Of a stretch of 39,520 bases of DNA, positions 9,196-18,172 are shown piece by piece (the first letter of the stretch is position 1; every line of letters begins with the position of its first letter). The stretch is from positions 1-39,520 of the forward strand of contig JAJRWF010000039.1 of NCBI GenBank assembly GCA_024276905.1. Direction: 5' to 3'. Origin of the DNA: Deltaproteobacteria bacterium (GTDB taxonomy: Bacteria; Desulfobacterota; Desulfuromonadia; Desulfuromonadales; Geopsychrobacteraceae). A program made the position numbers and the translations under genes. Below the pieces are notes generated by a model, which had not been told where the DNA came from, ran no database searches, and saw only the letters and a program-made list of their open reading frames with translations.

Positions 9196-10563
9196 TCAAC
9201 CCTGGCGCGCAAAGGAATAATCACACAGGCGCTGTAAATGACTGAACTTATCCTGCTGCCCCCCCTGCCAACCCTCCAGAACCTGCTCGGCCAGGGTTTT
9301 TCCTGAACGCAGAATCGGCTCCAGCGGATCAAGAAAGGTCGTCTCATCATCGGCATTATGGCCTTGCTGATGCTGACGTTTTAAACCAAGACGCGCTTCA
9401 GCAACTAACTCACGAGCCAGATCAAGCAGACATGCATCTCCGAACCGGGCCCGCAACCCCAGGCGCCAGGAATCACGATAGAATTCCAGACGGGCGGGCA
9501 CACTTAAGCCGTTGAGCAAACTTTCGGTCTGTGCAAGGGCGGCTTCGTCATAGAAAAGGCCCTTGACCAGGGCGGCAACTGCCAGCGCCAGATCGGGTGG
9601 TAAACTGTCTGCGGTACGCAATTCCAGCTGCGGTCGCAGGCGAACCTCGGGGAAAAGGGTCGAAAGGTGCAATTCCCAGTCATCAAGGCAGGCAATCTCG
9701 CCCTTGGCTCCCTGTTCAAGAAAATCGCTGAAACTGATGCGCCGATCAGTCATGTCGATCAGCGTTTCGCCACGTTGCAGAAAATAGACCGGGGTCGCAA
9801 GGGCATAATCGACATAGTCATCGAGACTCGCGCCCTCCTGCATAAAAGCGGGAATCAGACCGCAGCGATCATTGTCGGTTCGTGACCAGATTTCTCCGCG
9901 CACCGCCAGAAAACCACTATCGACACCATCGAGTAACGGTGAATTGGCAAACAGGGCATAAAAAACCGGAGCCAGCCATTGCAGCAAGCGCAGCTTGCGC
10001 ACACAATCAGCCGCGTCAAGATAATCGAGATTGACCTGGGTCCCGGCGGTTTGCTTCATCATCCGCTGGCCCATATCGCCGGTTTTCAGCATATAGGGTC
10101 CCATGACGCCGTAGCGCTTCTTGGGCAACCAGTCGATCTTCTCCAGCGGGGTAAAGGGCTGAATACCGAAACCGACCAAGCAGAGACCCAACTGCGGGGC
10201 AACTTCACTGACCTGTTTGACATAACGCAGCAAATCACGCCGGTTGCAATGCAGATCGCAGCAGAGACGACCGGACAGTTCGAGTTGCCCCCCAGGCTCC
10301 AGCGTCACCGAAGACCGCTTGCCCTGCAGACCGATCAGAGCCTCACCATCATAGATCCCCTGCCAGCCGGCAGTACCCTCAAGCTGCGCAAGCAACTCAC
10401 GTATTCGTGCATAACCGGCCGCTTCGCCGCTTGCGGCGTCAAGCACCAGTTTTTCAGTCTCAAGACCAATCCCCCACTCCTCGCGCGGTCTGGCACCGCT
10501 ACGCAGACAGTCCAGCAGATCATCCCTTGAGTTTATCGGTTGGTTGGCCGAAGAACTTTTCAT
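9196..10563 (-). CDS. gshA: Glutamate-cysteine ligase (GCS2 type)
   Basis: Catalyses ATP-dependent joining of glutamate and cysteine to gamma-glutamylcysteine, the first step of glutathione synthesis. The 455-residue length fits the plant/alphaproteobacterial-type class rather than the E. coli class of about 518. The N-terminal strand carrying the metal-binding Glu is seen in WGIGLETEKLVLD. Further family-like segments are LEPGGQLELSG, GTQVNLDY and LELRTADSLP, the last near the acidic/Arg active-site end. It starts five bases after the aminotransferase stop, so the two are one transcript and the alanine-leader attenuator upstream should affect both. No glutathione synthetase gene is in the window, so the final thiol product is unknown. 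Confidence 0.92.
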   Translation of the reverse strand: MKSSSANQPINSRDDLLDCLRSGARPREEWGIGLETEKLVLDAASGEAAGYARIRELLAQLEGTAGWQGIYDGEALIGLQGKRSSVTLEPGGQLELSGRLCCDLHCNRRDLLRYVKQVSEVAPQLGLCLVGFGIQPFTPLEKIDWLPKKRYGVMGPYMLKTGDMGQRMMKQTAGTQVNLDYLDAADCVRKLRLLQWLAPVFYALFANSPLLDGVDSGFLAVRGEIWSRTDNDRCGLIPAFMQEGASLDDYVDYALATPVYFLQRGETLIDMTDRRISFSDFLEQGAKGEIACLDDWELHLSTLFPEVRLRPQLELRTADSLPPDLALAVAALVKGLFYDEAALAQTESLLNGLSVPARLEFYRDSWRLGLRARFGDACLLDLARELVAEARLGLKRQHQQGHNADDETTFLDPLEPILRSGKTLAEQVLEGWQGGQQDKFSHLQRLCDYSFARQG

Positions 10564-10568
10564 TCTGA

Positions 10569-11894
10569 TCAGTCTAGCACCTTTGCTTCAGGAATCGCGA
10601 GGTAGTCACCAATCGAGCTGGCCAACATTTTAAAAACCTGGGTAAACTCACCCTCATCCATCTCCAGCAGGGTCACACGGAAACCACGCTCATCGGTACA
10701 GAATGAAGAGATCGGCACCACACAGATTCCGGTCGAGCCCAGCAGGTAGTAGACAAAACGCTTATCGAGGCTGATGCCGGGCGCTGTAATCAACTCCTCA
10801 ACCATGCTGCGCACCTCATCGTTCGCAATCGGCAGGACCTGCTGTTCAGTCAGGACCCCCGGCTCGAAAACCACACTCATGTAGAAAGCGCCATTGGTCC
10901 GGTTAACCTTGATTCCCGGCACATCCTTGAGTAGTTGATAGGCGATATTCGAATATTTTTCGTAGCGATTTCTGCGTTCTTCAAGATATTTCGGATATTC
11001 GGGATGACTGAGAATCGGCGGTATCGCCTTCTGCGGCAGGGTCGTTGAGCAGACCTCGACCATTTTGGAATTGACGATACTCTGGATGTATTGGGCAAAC
11101 ATCGGATCTTTGTCAGCATTATAGACTTCGATCCAGCCGCAACGTGCTCCGGGCCAGGGCAGTTCCTTGCTGATCCCCTTCATGGAGATCGCCGGCAGGT
11201 CACCGATCAGATCGGAGATCGGCTTGGTGCTTTCACCATTGTAGACCAGGTTATTGTAGATTTCATCGCAGATCAGAAACAGATCGTATTCCTTGCAGAT
11301 CGCAATAATCTCGGTAAGAATCCGCTCCGGGTAAACTGCCCCGGTCGGATTGTCGGGATTGATTACCAGAATTCCCGAAATTGTCGGGTTGTATTTGACC
11401 GACAGGCGCAAATCATCGAGATCGGGATACCAGTGATTGTCCGGATCGAGATAATAGGTCACCGGCTTCTGTCCGGCATGGGCACCCTCGGCCGAAGAGT
11501 GGGTCGAATAGGTCGGAGAGGGCCCTATGACCCGCGCCTCACGCCGCAGCAACCCGTAAACTTTCTGAATAGCATCCCCCAGGCCATTGAAAAAGATAAC
11601 GTCTTCCGCAGTGATCTGGGCTTTACCACGAGCATTGGTCTGATCAGCCAGAAATTGCCGGGTTTCGAGCAACCCCTTGGTCGCGCAATACCCGTAAGAG
11701 CAATCCGTCATCACCAGATCGGCCACAATCTCTTTCATCCACAAGGGAATTTTTTCCCCCTTGGCGATCGGATCGCCAATATTTTCCATATTGGTCTTGA
11801 TCCCGAAGCGATTCATCTTTTCTGCAATCTCGACGATTGCCCGGATCTCGTAGGTCAGTTCTCCGGCACCGATGTGGACAATATTGTTGCGCAT
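10569..11894 (-). CDS. PLP-dependent class I/II aminotransferase (possibly alanine aminotransferase)
   Basis: A fold-type I aminotransferase of 441 residues. Visible motifs are the PLP-stacking region (FFNGLGDAIQKVYGLLRREA), the NPDNPTGAVYP segment with the cofactor Asn, the Asp-Tyr region (LICDEIYNNLVYNGEST), and the Schiff-base Lys at about residue 243 in GISKELPWPGARCGW. The substrate-carboxylate Arg region is near the C-terminus. The N-terminus (about 80 residues before the PLP motifs) is normal for the AlaA/AlaT-like group. Its substrate is not fixed by sequence. However, the gene is preceded by a 25-codon leader peptide with five Ala codons in a row and a terminator, which favours a role in alanine formation. 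gshA follows at five bases. Confidence 0.88.
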   Translation of the reverse strand: MRNNIVHIGAGELTYEIRAIVEIAEKMNRFGIKTNMENIGDPIAKGEKIPLWMKEIVADLVMTDCSYGYCATKGLLETRQFLADQTNARGKAQITAEDVIFFNGLGDAIQKVYGLLRREARVIGPSPTYSTHSSAEGAHAGQKPVTYYLDPDNHWYPDLDDLRLSVKYNPTISGILVINPDNPTGAVYPERILTEIIAICKEYDLFLICDEIYNNLVYNGESTKPISDLIGDLPAISMKGISKELPWPGARCGWIEVYNADKDPMFAQYIQSIVNSKMVEVCSTTLPQKAIPPILSHPEYPKYLEERRNRYEKYSNIAYQLLKDVPGIKVNRTNGAFYMSVVFEPGVLTEQQVLPIANDEVRSMVEELITAPGISLDKRFVYYLLGSTGICVVPISSFCTDERGFRVTLLEMDEGEFTQVFKMLASSIGDYLAIPEAKVLD

Positions 11895-11914
11895 CTGCTT
11901 AACTCTCCCATTCC

Positions 11915-11950
11915 ATAAAAAGAAAGGCCATGAACACTCTGTCCATGGCC
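11915..11950 (-). terminator. Attenuator terminator in the aminotransferase leader
   Basis: On the minus strand, GGCCATG (11950-11944) pairs with CATGGCC (11932-11926) across an 11-base loop and is followed by TTTCTTTTTAT. It ends about 20 bases before the aminotransferase start. The stem's left arm and loop contain ATGGACAG (11946-11939), an exact complement of CTGTCCAT (12003-11996) inside the leader peptide. The terminator and that pairing therefore exclude each other. Confidence 0.8.
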
Positions 11951-11986
11951 TCGGTTGTTTATTGTAAACCCGTACAGCTCACCCCT

Positions 11987-12064
11987 TCAGGGATGATGGA
12001 CAGTTGAAAGGCGTAAGGTCGCCGCCTGAAACGCTCGTGCTGCCGCTGCTGCCGTGTTAATCAT
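11987..12064 (-). CDS. Ala-rich leader peptide of the aminotransferase attenuator
   Basis: A 25-codon frame encoding M-I-N-T-A-A-A-A-A-R-A-F-Q-A-A followed by ten residues and TGA. It starts at ATG with GGAG six bases upstream. Eight of the 25 residues are Ala, five of them in a row (codons 5-9: GCA GCA GCG GCA GCA). It lies 92 bases upstream of the aminotransferase start, before a terminator. This is the arrangement of known amino-acid leader peptides, whose run of one amino acid senses the matching charged tRNA. A ribosome reaching the stop would cover the CTGTCCAT segment and allow the terminator to form. A ribosome stalled on Ala codons would leave it free to disrupt the terminator. The mechanism is inferred from sequence. 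Confidence 0.72.
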   Translation of the reverse strand: MINTAAAAARAFQAATLRLSTVHHP

Positions 12065-12091
12065 GTGTTTCTCCGTCTTGCGATTATCAGA

Positions 12092-12119
12092 TTCATAGCC
12101 TGAATTATCACAGAGTCAA
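12092..12119 (-). promoter_or_regulatory. Candidate sigma-70 promoter of the leader
   Basis: TTGACT (12119-12114), 16 bases, then TATGAA (12097-12092) on the minus strand. A start near 12085 would place the leader ATG about 20 bases into the transcript. A second TTGACT just upstream gives an alternative with GATAAT at 15 bases. Either position fits an attenuator transcript starting after the transporter stop. Confidence 0.5.
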
Positions 12120-12175
12120 AAACAAGTCAATCCCCGACCGACAAATCCGGGCACCAAGCCGACAACCTCCGAAAC

Positions 12176-13081
12176 TCAGAGCAGAACCATCAACAGGGTC
12201 AGGGTCACCAGGCTGGCCAAAGTGGAGACAACCACGACCGAAGTCACAAAATCGGGGACGATATCGTTCTCCTTGGAGATAATCGCCACCAGAATCGCCG
12301 TCGGCATCCCCGCCTGCAAGATTCCGGCAGCACTCTCGACCGAACTCAAGCCGAAGGGAATAACCACGGCAAACGCGATGAGTGGAGCCAGCAATAACCG
12401 AATAGATGAGGTCAACAGGACATCGCCCGACAGTGCAACCCGTTTCTGCTCCAGCAGTTGCAGTCCCAACGCAAAGAGCATCACCGGAATCATCGCGTCT
12501 GCCAACAGCCCGATCATCCGGGAGAACGCCAGCGGAATACCCAGCCCGGTGGAAGAAACAATGACTGCCGGAACCGTCGCCCACAGAGCCGGGGTTTTCA
12601 ATACCCCCAGGAGCGCCCCATTGCGCCCTCCTCTGGCCCAGCCTGCGGCACCGACGCACACGACAAAAGCGGTAATGGTGATGGCGACAAAATAGATGGT
12701 TGCCGAAGCCAGCGCGACATCACCAAGACGAAAACGGATAACCGCCAACCCGTAATTGCCGACATTGCCGAACACCGCGATCATCACAAACGCTGCGATC
12801 ATTTCGCGGGAGCGGCCCAGCAGCCAACCGACCCCGCCGGCAACAACAGCGGTCAGCAGATGCACGGCAACGATGAAACAGAGCATCTTCAGGGTGCCGT
12901 CGAGCGAAACCTTCGAGCCACTGATCGCCTGGAAAATAAAGGCCGGGACAAACACATAGTAGGCGGCCCTGGTCAGGGTCCGCGCCTGCAACTCCAGACG
13001 TTCCCCCAGGAGGGAACCAAGGACAACAATCCCGAACACCGGCAGGATCACATTGAAAAAAACTGAGAATAATTCCGTCAT
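12176..13081 (-). CDS. AEC (auxin efflux carrier) family transporter
   Basis: A polytopic inner-membrane protein of 301 residues with about ten hydrophobic segments in two five-helix halves. It opens with FSVFFNVILPVFGIVVLGSL, typical of AEC permeases. The second half contains SSTGLGIPLAFSRMIGLLAD and LFALGLQLLEQKRVAL. It ends with the family-typical SVVVVSTLASLVTLTLLMVL. Bacterial AEC members move organic acids such as malate or malonate, or amino-acid-like anions; the substrate cannot be told. ATG at 13081 with GGATGA upstream is preferred over the longer frame from 13174, whose extra residues are not membrane-like. It stands alone between the PFOR terminator and the aminotransferase leader. 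Confidence 0.9.
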   Translation of the reverse strand: MTELFSVFFNVILPVFGIVVLGSLLGERLELQARTLTRAAYYVFVPAFIFQAISGSKVSLDGTLKMLCFIVAVHLLTAVVAGGVGWLLGRSREMIAAFVMIAVFGNVGNYGLAVIRFRLGDVALASATIYFVAITITAFVVCVGAAGWARGGRNGALLGVLKTPALWATVPAVIVSSTGLGIPLAFSRMIGLLADAMIPVMLFALGLQLLEQKRVALSGDVLLTSSIRLLLAPLIAFAVVIPFGLSSVESAAGILQAGMPTAILVAIISKENDIVPDFVTSVVVVSTLASLVTLTLLMVLL

Positions 13082-13156
13082 CAAATCATCCGAAAAAGAA
13101 AAGTGCAGAACTGCAGACATCAGCCTAACGTTTTCGCTGCCACAATACCAAAAAAA

Positions 13157-13190
13157 AGGCTCTCGACAAATCAATGTCGAGAGCCTTTTC
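13157..13190 (-). terminator. Intrinsic terminator after PFOR
   Basis: AGGCTCTCGACA and TGTCGAGAGCCT form a perfect 12-bp stem with an eight-base loop. It has seven T on the minus-strand side and four on the plus. It begins 23 bases past the PFOR stop. It ends the PFOR transcript and insulates the transporter gene. Confidence 0.92.
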
Positions 13191-13212
13191 TGCTCAGCGG
13201 TTGGAACTCCGC

Positions 13213-15741
13213 TTATTTACCGCAATCAGCCTGCATCTCTGCCAGCTTCTTGTACAGATCGTAGCGGGTGGCAACATCCTTGGCCGAGGCCTCCATCAAC
13301 GCCTCTGCGTGCTCCGGGTTGGCCTTCTTCAGAACCCGGAAGCGGTTCTGGTTCCCGGCATACTCGGCGAAACTGATGCTCGGGTCCTTGCTGTCCATCT
13401 GCAGCGGATTCTTGCCTTCCGCAACCAGGCGGGGATCGTAACGGAACAGCGGCCAGTGACCGCAAGCCACGGCCTCTCTGCAGTTGTCGACCGCCTTGGT
13501 CATGTTGATGCCGTGGGCAATACAGTGGCTGTAAGCGATGATCAGAGACGGACCATCGTAGGCATCCGCCTCGATCATCGCCTTGACCACCTGAGCCGGA
13601 TTCGACAACGCAACCCGGGCAACATAAATGTTGCCGTAGGTCATGGCGATCATCGACAGGTCTTTCTTCGGCATCACCTTGCCACCGGCAGCAAACTGGG
13701 CCACCGCACCAATCGGAGTCGACTTGGACGCCTGACCACCGGTATTGGAATATACTTCGGTGTCGAGAACCAGTACATTGACGTTTGCGCCGGAAGCGAG
13801 GACATGGTCGAGACCACCGTAACCGATATCATATGCCCAACCGTCTCCACCGTGGATCCAGACCGACTTGACCACCAGGTAGTTAACGTTGACCAGCAGC
13901 TGCTTGGCCGTTTCGTGGGTACAAGCGGAAAGAACCTTCGTCAACTGAGCGACCCGGCCGCGCTGGGCCTCGATCTCTCCTTGTGAATCCTGAGCGCTGT
14001 CAAGGATCTCATTCTTGAGACCTGCAGTCCCTTCACAGGCCTTGCAACCGCAATCGATGTTGCTCTTGAGCAGTTCAGTCGCGTAAGCGGCCGTCTTGTC
14101 GATCGCCAGACGCATCCCGAAACCGAACTCGGCGTTGTCTTCAAACAGTGAGTTGCTCCAGGCCGGACCGAGACCATCTTTACGCTTGGCCCAGGGAGTG
14201 GTCGGCAGGTTGCCACCGTAAATTGAGGAACAACCGGTCGCATTGGCAACCACCATCCGATCACCAAACAGCTGCGAGCAGAGTTTGACGAAGGGAGTCT
14301 CGCCACAACCGACGCAGGCGCCGGAAAATTCGAACATCGGCGGCAACAACTGACTGCCCTTGACGGTCGCACGGTTGAACAACGACTCGTCGGGATCAGG
14401 TAGAGCGAGGAAGAAATCGAAGTTCGCGGCTTCCTTCTCACGCAGGGCAGGCTGGGGAGCCATATTGATCGCCTTGATACCCTCTTCGGTCTTGCTCTTG
14501 ACCGGGCAGTTGTAAACACAAGCGCCACACCCGGTACAATCTTCCGGAGCGACCTGCAGGGTAAACTGCTTGCCGTCCATGTCCTTGCCCTTGGCCGCAA
14601 CCGACTTGAAGCTTTCCGGAGCGCCCTTGAGCTCGGACTCCTCATAAATCTTCATGCGGATTGTCGCATGCGGGCAGACAAAGGAACAGATGCCGCACTG
14701 AATGCACAGATCCTCTTTCCAGACCGGGATATGGACTGCGATATTGCGCTTCTCGACGCAGGCGGTCGCGGTCGGGAAGGTGCCGTCAGCCGGCATGGCC
14801 GAAAGCGGCAGTTTGTGGCCGAGGCCGTCGATGATCGGACCGAGGGTCGTCTTGACGGTCTCGGAGTGACCGTCCCATTTACCGGCCTGCATCTCGATAC
14901 TGCTGTCGGCCGCAGACGGAACAGAAACTTCGGCAATGTTCTCAAGCGCGACATCAACCGCCTGCTTGTTCATATTGACGACCTTCTCGCCCGCCTTGCT
15001 GTATGACTTGACGATCGCACCCTTGATCTCGGCAATCGCCTGGTCAAGCGAGATGATATTCGAAATCTTGAAGAAGGCGGTCTGCATGATGACATTAATA
15101 CGAGAGCCGAGACCGATCTTCTCACCCAGCTGAATACCATCGATGACGTAGAATTTCAGTCCCTTGTCGATGATCTGCTGCTGAACCATCTTCGGCAGAT
15201 GCGCCCAGACCTCATCCTTGCTGAAAGGGGAGTTGAGCAGGAAGGTCGCTCCCGGCTTGGCGTTCTTGAGCATGTCGTACTTCTCCAGAAAAGAGAAGTT
15301 GTGACAGGCGACAAAATCAGCTTCATTGTCGGAAAGCAGATAGGTCGACTTGATATCCTGATGACCGAAACGCAGATGCGAGGTGGTCATGCTGCCCGCT
15401 TTTTTCGAATCATAAACGAAGTAAGCCTGGACCTCATTGTCGGTGGTGTCACCGATAATCTTGATCGAGTTCTTGTTGGCGCCGACAGTACCATCGGAAC
15501 CCAGGCCGTAGAACATCGCCGCGAAGCCTTTGAACGGAACCTTGTAGTCGGCGTCGAACTTGAGGCTTTTGCCGGTCACATCATCCTCGAAACCGACGAT
15601 GAAATGATTCATCGGCTTGTCCGGCAGCATGTTGTCGAGCACCGACTTGCACATTCCGGCATTGAACTCAAAGGAACCAAGGCCATAACGACCGCCGACG
15701 ATCGACGGATAACCTTCGAAACTGGTGAAGCCCTCGACCAT
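13213..15741 (-). CDS. nifJ: Pyruvate:ferredoxin oxidoreductase, C-terminal two thirds (after in-frame amber)
   Basis: Carries the rest of the single-chain PFOR that oxidises pyruvate and CoA to acetyl-CoA, CO2 and reduced ferredoxin. It opens MVEGFTSFEGYPSIVGGRYG, part of the domain II end region. The gamma-like domain follows, then two 4Fe-4S clusters (CIQCGICSFVCP at about residue 346 and CTGCGACVYNCP at about 400). The TPP domain shows GACVGCGETPF (about 477) and DTEVYSNTGGQASKS (about 661). With the upstream piece it makes about 1193 codons, the normal size for the family. The ATG at 15741 lies three bases past the TAG in the same frame and has no properly spaced ribosome site. Separate expression would need coupled re-initiation; otherwise the gene is inactive or the TAG is an error. 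Confidence 0.9.
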   Translation of the reverse strand: MVEGFTSFEGYPSIVGGRYGLGSFEFNAGMCKSVLDNMLPDKPMNHFIVGFEDDVTGKSLKFDADYKVPFKGFAAMFYGLGSDGTVGANKNSIKIIGDTTDNEVQAYFVYDSKKAGSMTTSHLRFGHQDIKSTYLLSDNEADFVACHNFSFLEKYDMLKNAKPGATFLLNSPFSKDEVWAHLPKMVQQQIIDKGLKFYVIDGIQLGEKIGLGSRINVIMQTAFFKISNIISLDQAIAEIKGAIVKSYSKAGEKVVNMNKQAVDVALENIAEVSVPSAADSSIEMQAGKWDGHSETVKTTLGPIIDGLGHKLPLSAMPADGTFPTATACVEKRNIAVHIPVWKEDLCIQCGICSFVCPHATIRMKIYEESELKGAPESFKSVAAKGKDMDGKQFTLQVAPEDCTGCGACVYNCPVKSKTEEGIKAINMAPQPALREKEAANFDFFLALPDPDESLFNRATVKGSQLLPPMFEFSGACVGCGETPFVKLCSQLFGDRMVVANATGCSSIYGGNLPTTPWAKRKDGLGPAWSNSLFEDNAEFGFGMRLAIDKTAAYATELLKSNIDCGCKACEGTAGLKNEILDSAQDSQGEIEAQRGRVAQLTKVLSACTHETAKQLLVNVNYLVVKSVWIHGGDGWAYDIGYGGLDHVLASGANVNVLVLDTEVYSNTGGQASKSTPIGAVAQFAAGGKVMPKKDLSMIAMTYGNIYVARVALSNPAQVVKAMIEADAYDGPSLIIAYSHCIAHGINMTKAVDNCREAVACGHWPLFRYDPRLVAEGKNPLQMDSKDPSISFAEYAGNQNRFRVLKKANPEHAEALMEASAKDVATRYDLYKKLAEMQADCGK

Positions 15742-15744
15742 TCC

Positions 15745-16863
<1,119 letters not shown>

Positions 16864-16944
16864 TCAGTTCTTTTTACGCCGTTTTTCCCGCAGGCCTTAG
16901 GATAAAATACCAGTCAAGGGAAAACGGAAAGACAACTATAGAGG

Positions 16945-17544
16945 CTAAAGTTCACGCCGGCTGTCAATTGCCAGCTGTACAGTCGCCGAATCAATGTACT
17001 CCAGATCACTCCCCATTGGAATTCCGTGAGCCGGCCGGGTGACCCGAACACCGCACTCCTTAAGAATACGCGCCAGGTAAAGTGCCGTCGCCTCACCTTC
17101 TACCGTGAAGCTGGTTGCCACCACCACCTCGACGATTTCTTCGCTCTTGAGGCGTGCAAGCAACTGCGGAATTTTCAGATCGTCTGGCCCGATGCCATCG
17201 AGCGGTGAAAGTGCGCCATGCAACACATGGTATCGACCGCGATAACCATGACTGCGCTCAATGGCAATCAGGTCCTGCGGCTCCTGAACCACACAGATAC
17301 AACTTTCGTCGCGCGTGGCACTCGCACAGATGCTGCAAGACTCCCCCTCGCTCAGATTGAAGCAGCGCTGACAGAAAGACAGATTCTGCTTCATGGCGAT
17401 CAGCGCCGCCGCCAGAGCCTCGACATCTTCCTGCGACCTGCGCAGCAGATGAAAAGCCAGGCGCGTCGCCGTCTTGCCACCGATTCCCGGCAACTTGCCC
17501 AGCTCGGCCACTAATCTCGCAAAAGATGGGAGGGAGCCTAGCAT
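16945..17544 (-). CDS. recR: Recombination mediator protein RecR
   Basis: RecR works with RecO/RecF to load RecA at single-stranded gaps. At 199 residues it is full length. It has the N-terminal helix-hairpin-helix (LVAELGKLPGIGGKTATRLA) and a four-Cys zinc finger (CQRCFNLSEGESCSIC). The Toprim domain (CVVQEPQDLIAIERSHGYRG, then the conserved ARPAHGIPMGSDLEY-like end) follows. It comes after dnaX and ybaB on the same strand, the usual bacterial order. Here a 270-base gap with its own promoter and two palindromes separates it from ybaB, and it is followed by PFOR. That raises the chance that recR is co-transcribed with PFOR rather than only with dnaX. Confidence 0.97.
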   Translation of the reverse strand: MLGSLPSFARLVAELGKLPGIGGKTATRLAFHLLRRSQEDVEALAAALIAMKQNLSFCQRCFNLSEGESCSICASATRDESCICVVQEPQDLIAIERSHGYRGRYHVLHGALSPLDGIGPDDLKIPQLLARLKSEEIVEVVVATSFTVEGEATALYLARILKECGVRVTRPAHGIPMGSDLEYIDSATVQLAIDSRREL

Positions 17545-17638
17545 GAAAAAACCCCAAATTCCAACACTTTAAAATGCCGTTCTATTTTTTTCAGGGACGC
17601 TAAAAAAATAAAATCTCGCGAAAACACTCGTGGTTCAA

Positions 17639-17649
17639 TGGTCTGACCA
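17639..17649 (-). promoter_or_regulatory. GntR/FadR-type operator candidate at the recR-PFOR promoter start
   Basis: A perfect 11-base palindrome TGGTCAGACCA (minus strand). It matches the TGGTCNGACCA/TGGTnnnACCA core known for FadR, PdhR and related GntR-family regulators. It falls at about +1 to +11 of the promoter at 17657-17686, so a bound repressor would block initiation. The regulator and ligand are not known. A pyruvate- or acyl-CoA-linked regulator would suit PFOR, which lies downstream of recR. Confidence 0.55.
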
Positions 17650-17656
17650 AATGCCG

Positions 17657-17686
17657 ATGCTAGCACAGACTTTTTCTCCATTTCAA
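17657..17686 (-). promoter_or_regulatory. Sigma-70 promoter upstream of recR
   Basis: TTGAAA (17686-17681), 18 bases, then an extended -10 TGCTAGCAT (hexamer TAGCAT, 17662-17657). The start would be near 17650. It lies about 105 bases before recR and is flanked on each side by a palindrome, which suggests regulated rather than constitutive use. Confidence 0.55.
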
Positions 17687-17695
17687 CAGTTAATC

Positions 17696-17708
17696 GTATA
17701 CGGTATAC
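17696..17708 (-). promoter_or_regulatory. Palindrome upstream of the recR -35 box
   Basis: GTATAC-C-GTATAC (minus strand), set in A/T-rich sequence. It is centred about 16 bases before the -35 hexamer. It is a good size for a dimeric regulator and looks like TTGTATAC-type GntR operators, but no assignment is possible from sequence alone. Confidence 0.45.
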
Positions 17709-17767
17709 AATTTTCGGCAACACGGAAAAAGCAAAAGACCACCAGAACTGACTCCGATGGCCTTCGA

Positions 17768-17788
17768 CAGGAGCCTGACAGGCTCCTG
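17768..17788. other. Perfect hairpin past the ybaB stop
   Basis: CAGGAGCC and GGCTCCTG form an 8-bp stem with a five-base loop (TGACA on plus). It lies 27 bases downstream of the ybaB stop. On the minus strand no T-run follows, so it is more likely an RNA 3' end stabiliser or partial terminator than a full intrinsic terminator. Confidence 0.5.
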
Positions 17789-17814
17789 GTATTTAGTTTT
17801 CCGACCCGACCGGC

Positions 17815-18129
17815 CTAAAACATCCCGGGCAGATTCATGCCGCCGGTGACCTTGCCCATTTCCTGCTGCATCATTTCCTGGCTCTTCTTCAGCGCTTCAT
17901 TGACCGCAGCAGTCACCAGATCCTGCAACATTTCAACATCCTCGGGATCAACTACGTCCTTTTCAATTTTCAGACTCAGCAACTGCATCTTGCCGCTGAC
18001 CACAGCCGTGACCATACCACCACCGGCCGTCGCTTCGACTTCACGTCCTTCAAGTTCCTGCTGTATCCGAGCCATGCGCTGCTGCATCTGCTGCGCCTGT
18101 TTCATGATATTCCCAAGACCTTTTGCCAT
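17815..18129 (-). CDS. ybaB: YbaB/EbfC family nucleoid-associated protein
   Basis: A small DNA-binding protein (104 residues) that forms dimers and coats the nucleoid. The N-terminus is the family-typical [20 protein letters not shown] helix. The beta core follows ([20 protein letters not shown]) with [22 protein letters not shown] after it. The Gly/Met-rich tail ([13 protein letters not shown]) is also typical. It sits 43 bases after dnaX, the standard dnaX-ybaB pair. Nothing is unusual in the protein itself. Confidence 0.96.
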   Translation of the reverse strand: MAKGLGNIMKQAQQMQQRMARIQQELEGREVEATAGGGMVTAVVSGKMQLLSLKIEKDVVDPEDVEMLQDLVTAAVNEALKKSQEMMQQEMGKVTGGMNLPGMF

Positions 18130-18172
18130 CGCTCTTCTCCTTAACTGGATTTTTCGTATTCTGCAGGATTAT

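Noticed and set aside
17538-17723. A 61-codon minus-strand frame upstream of recR
   Set aside because: It runs through the promoter and both palindromes and overlaps the recR start, with no ribosome site placed for it.
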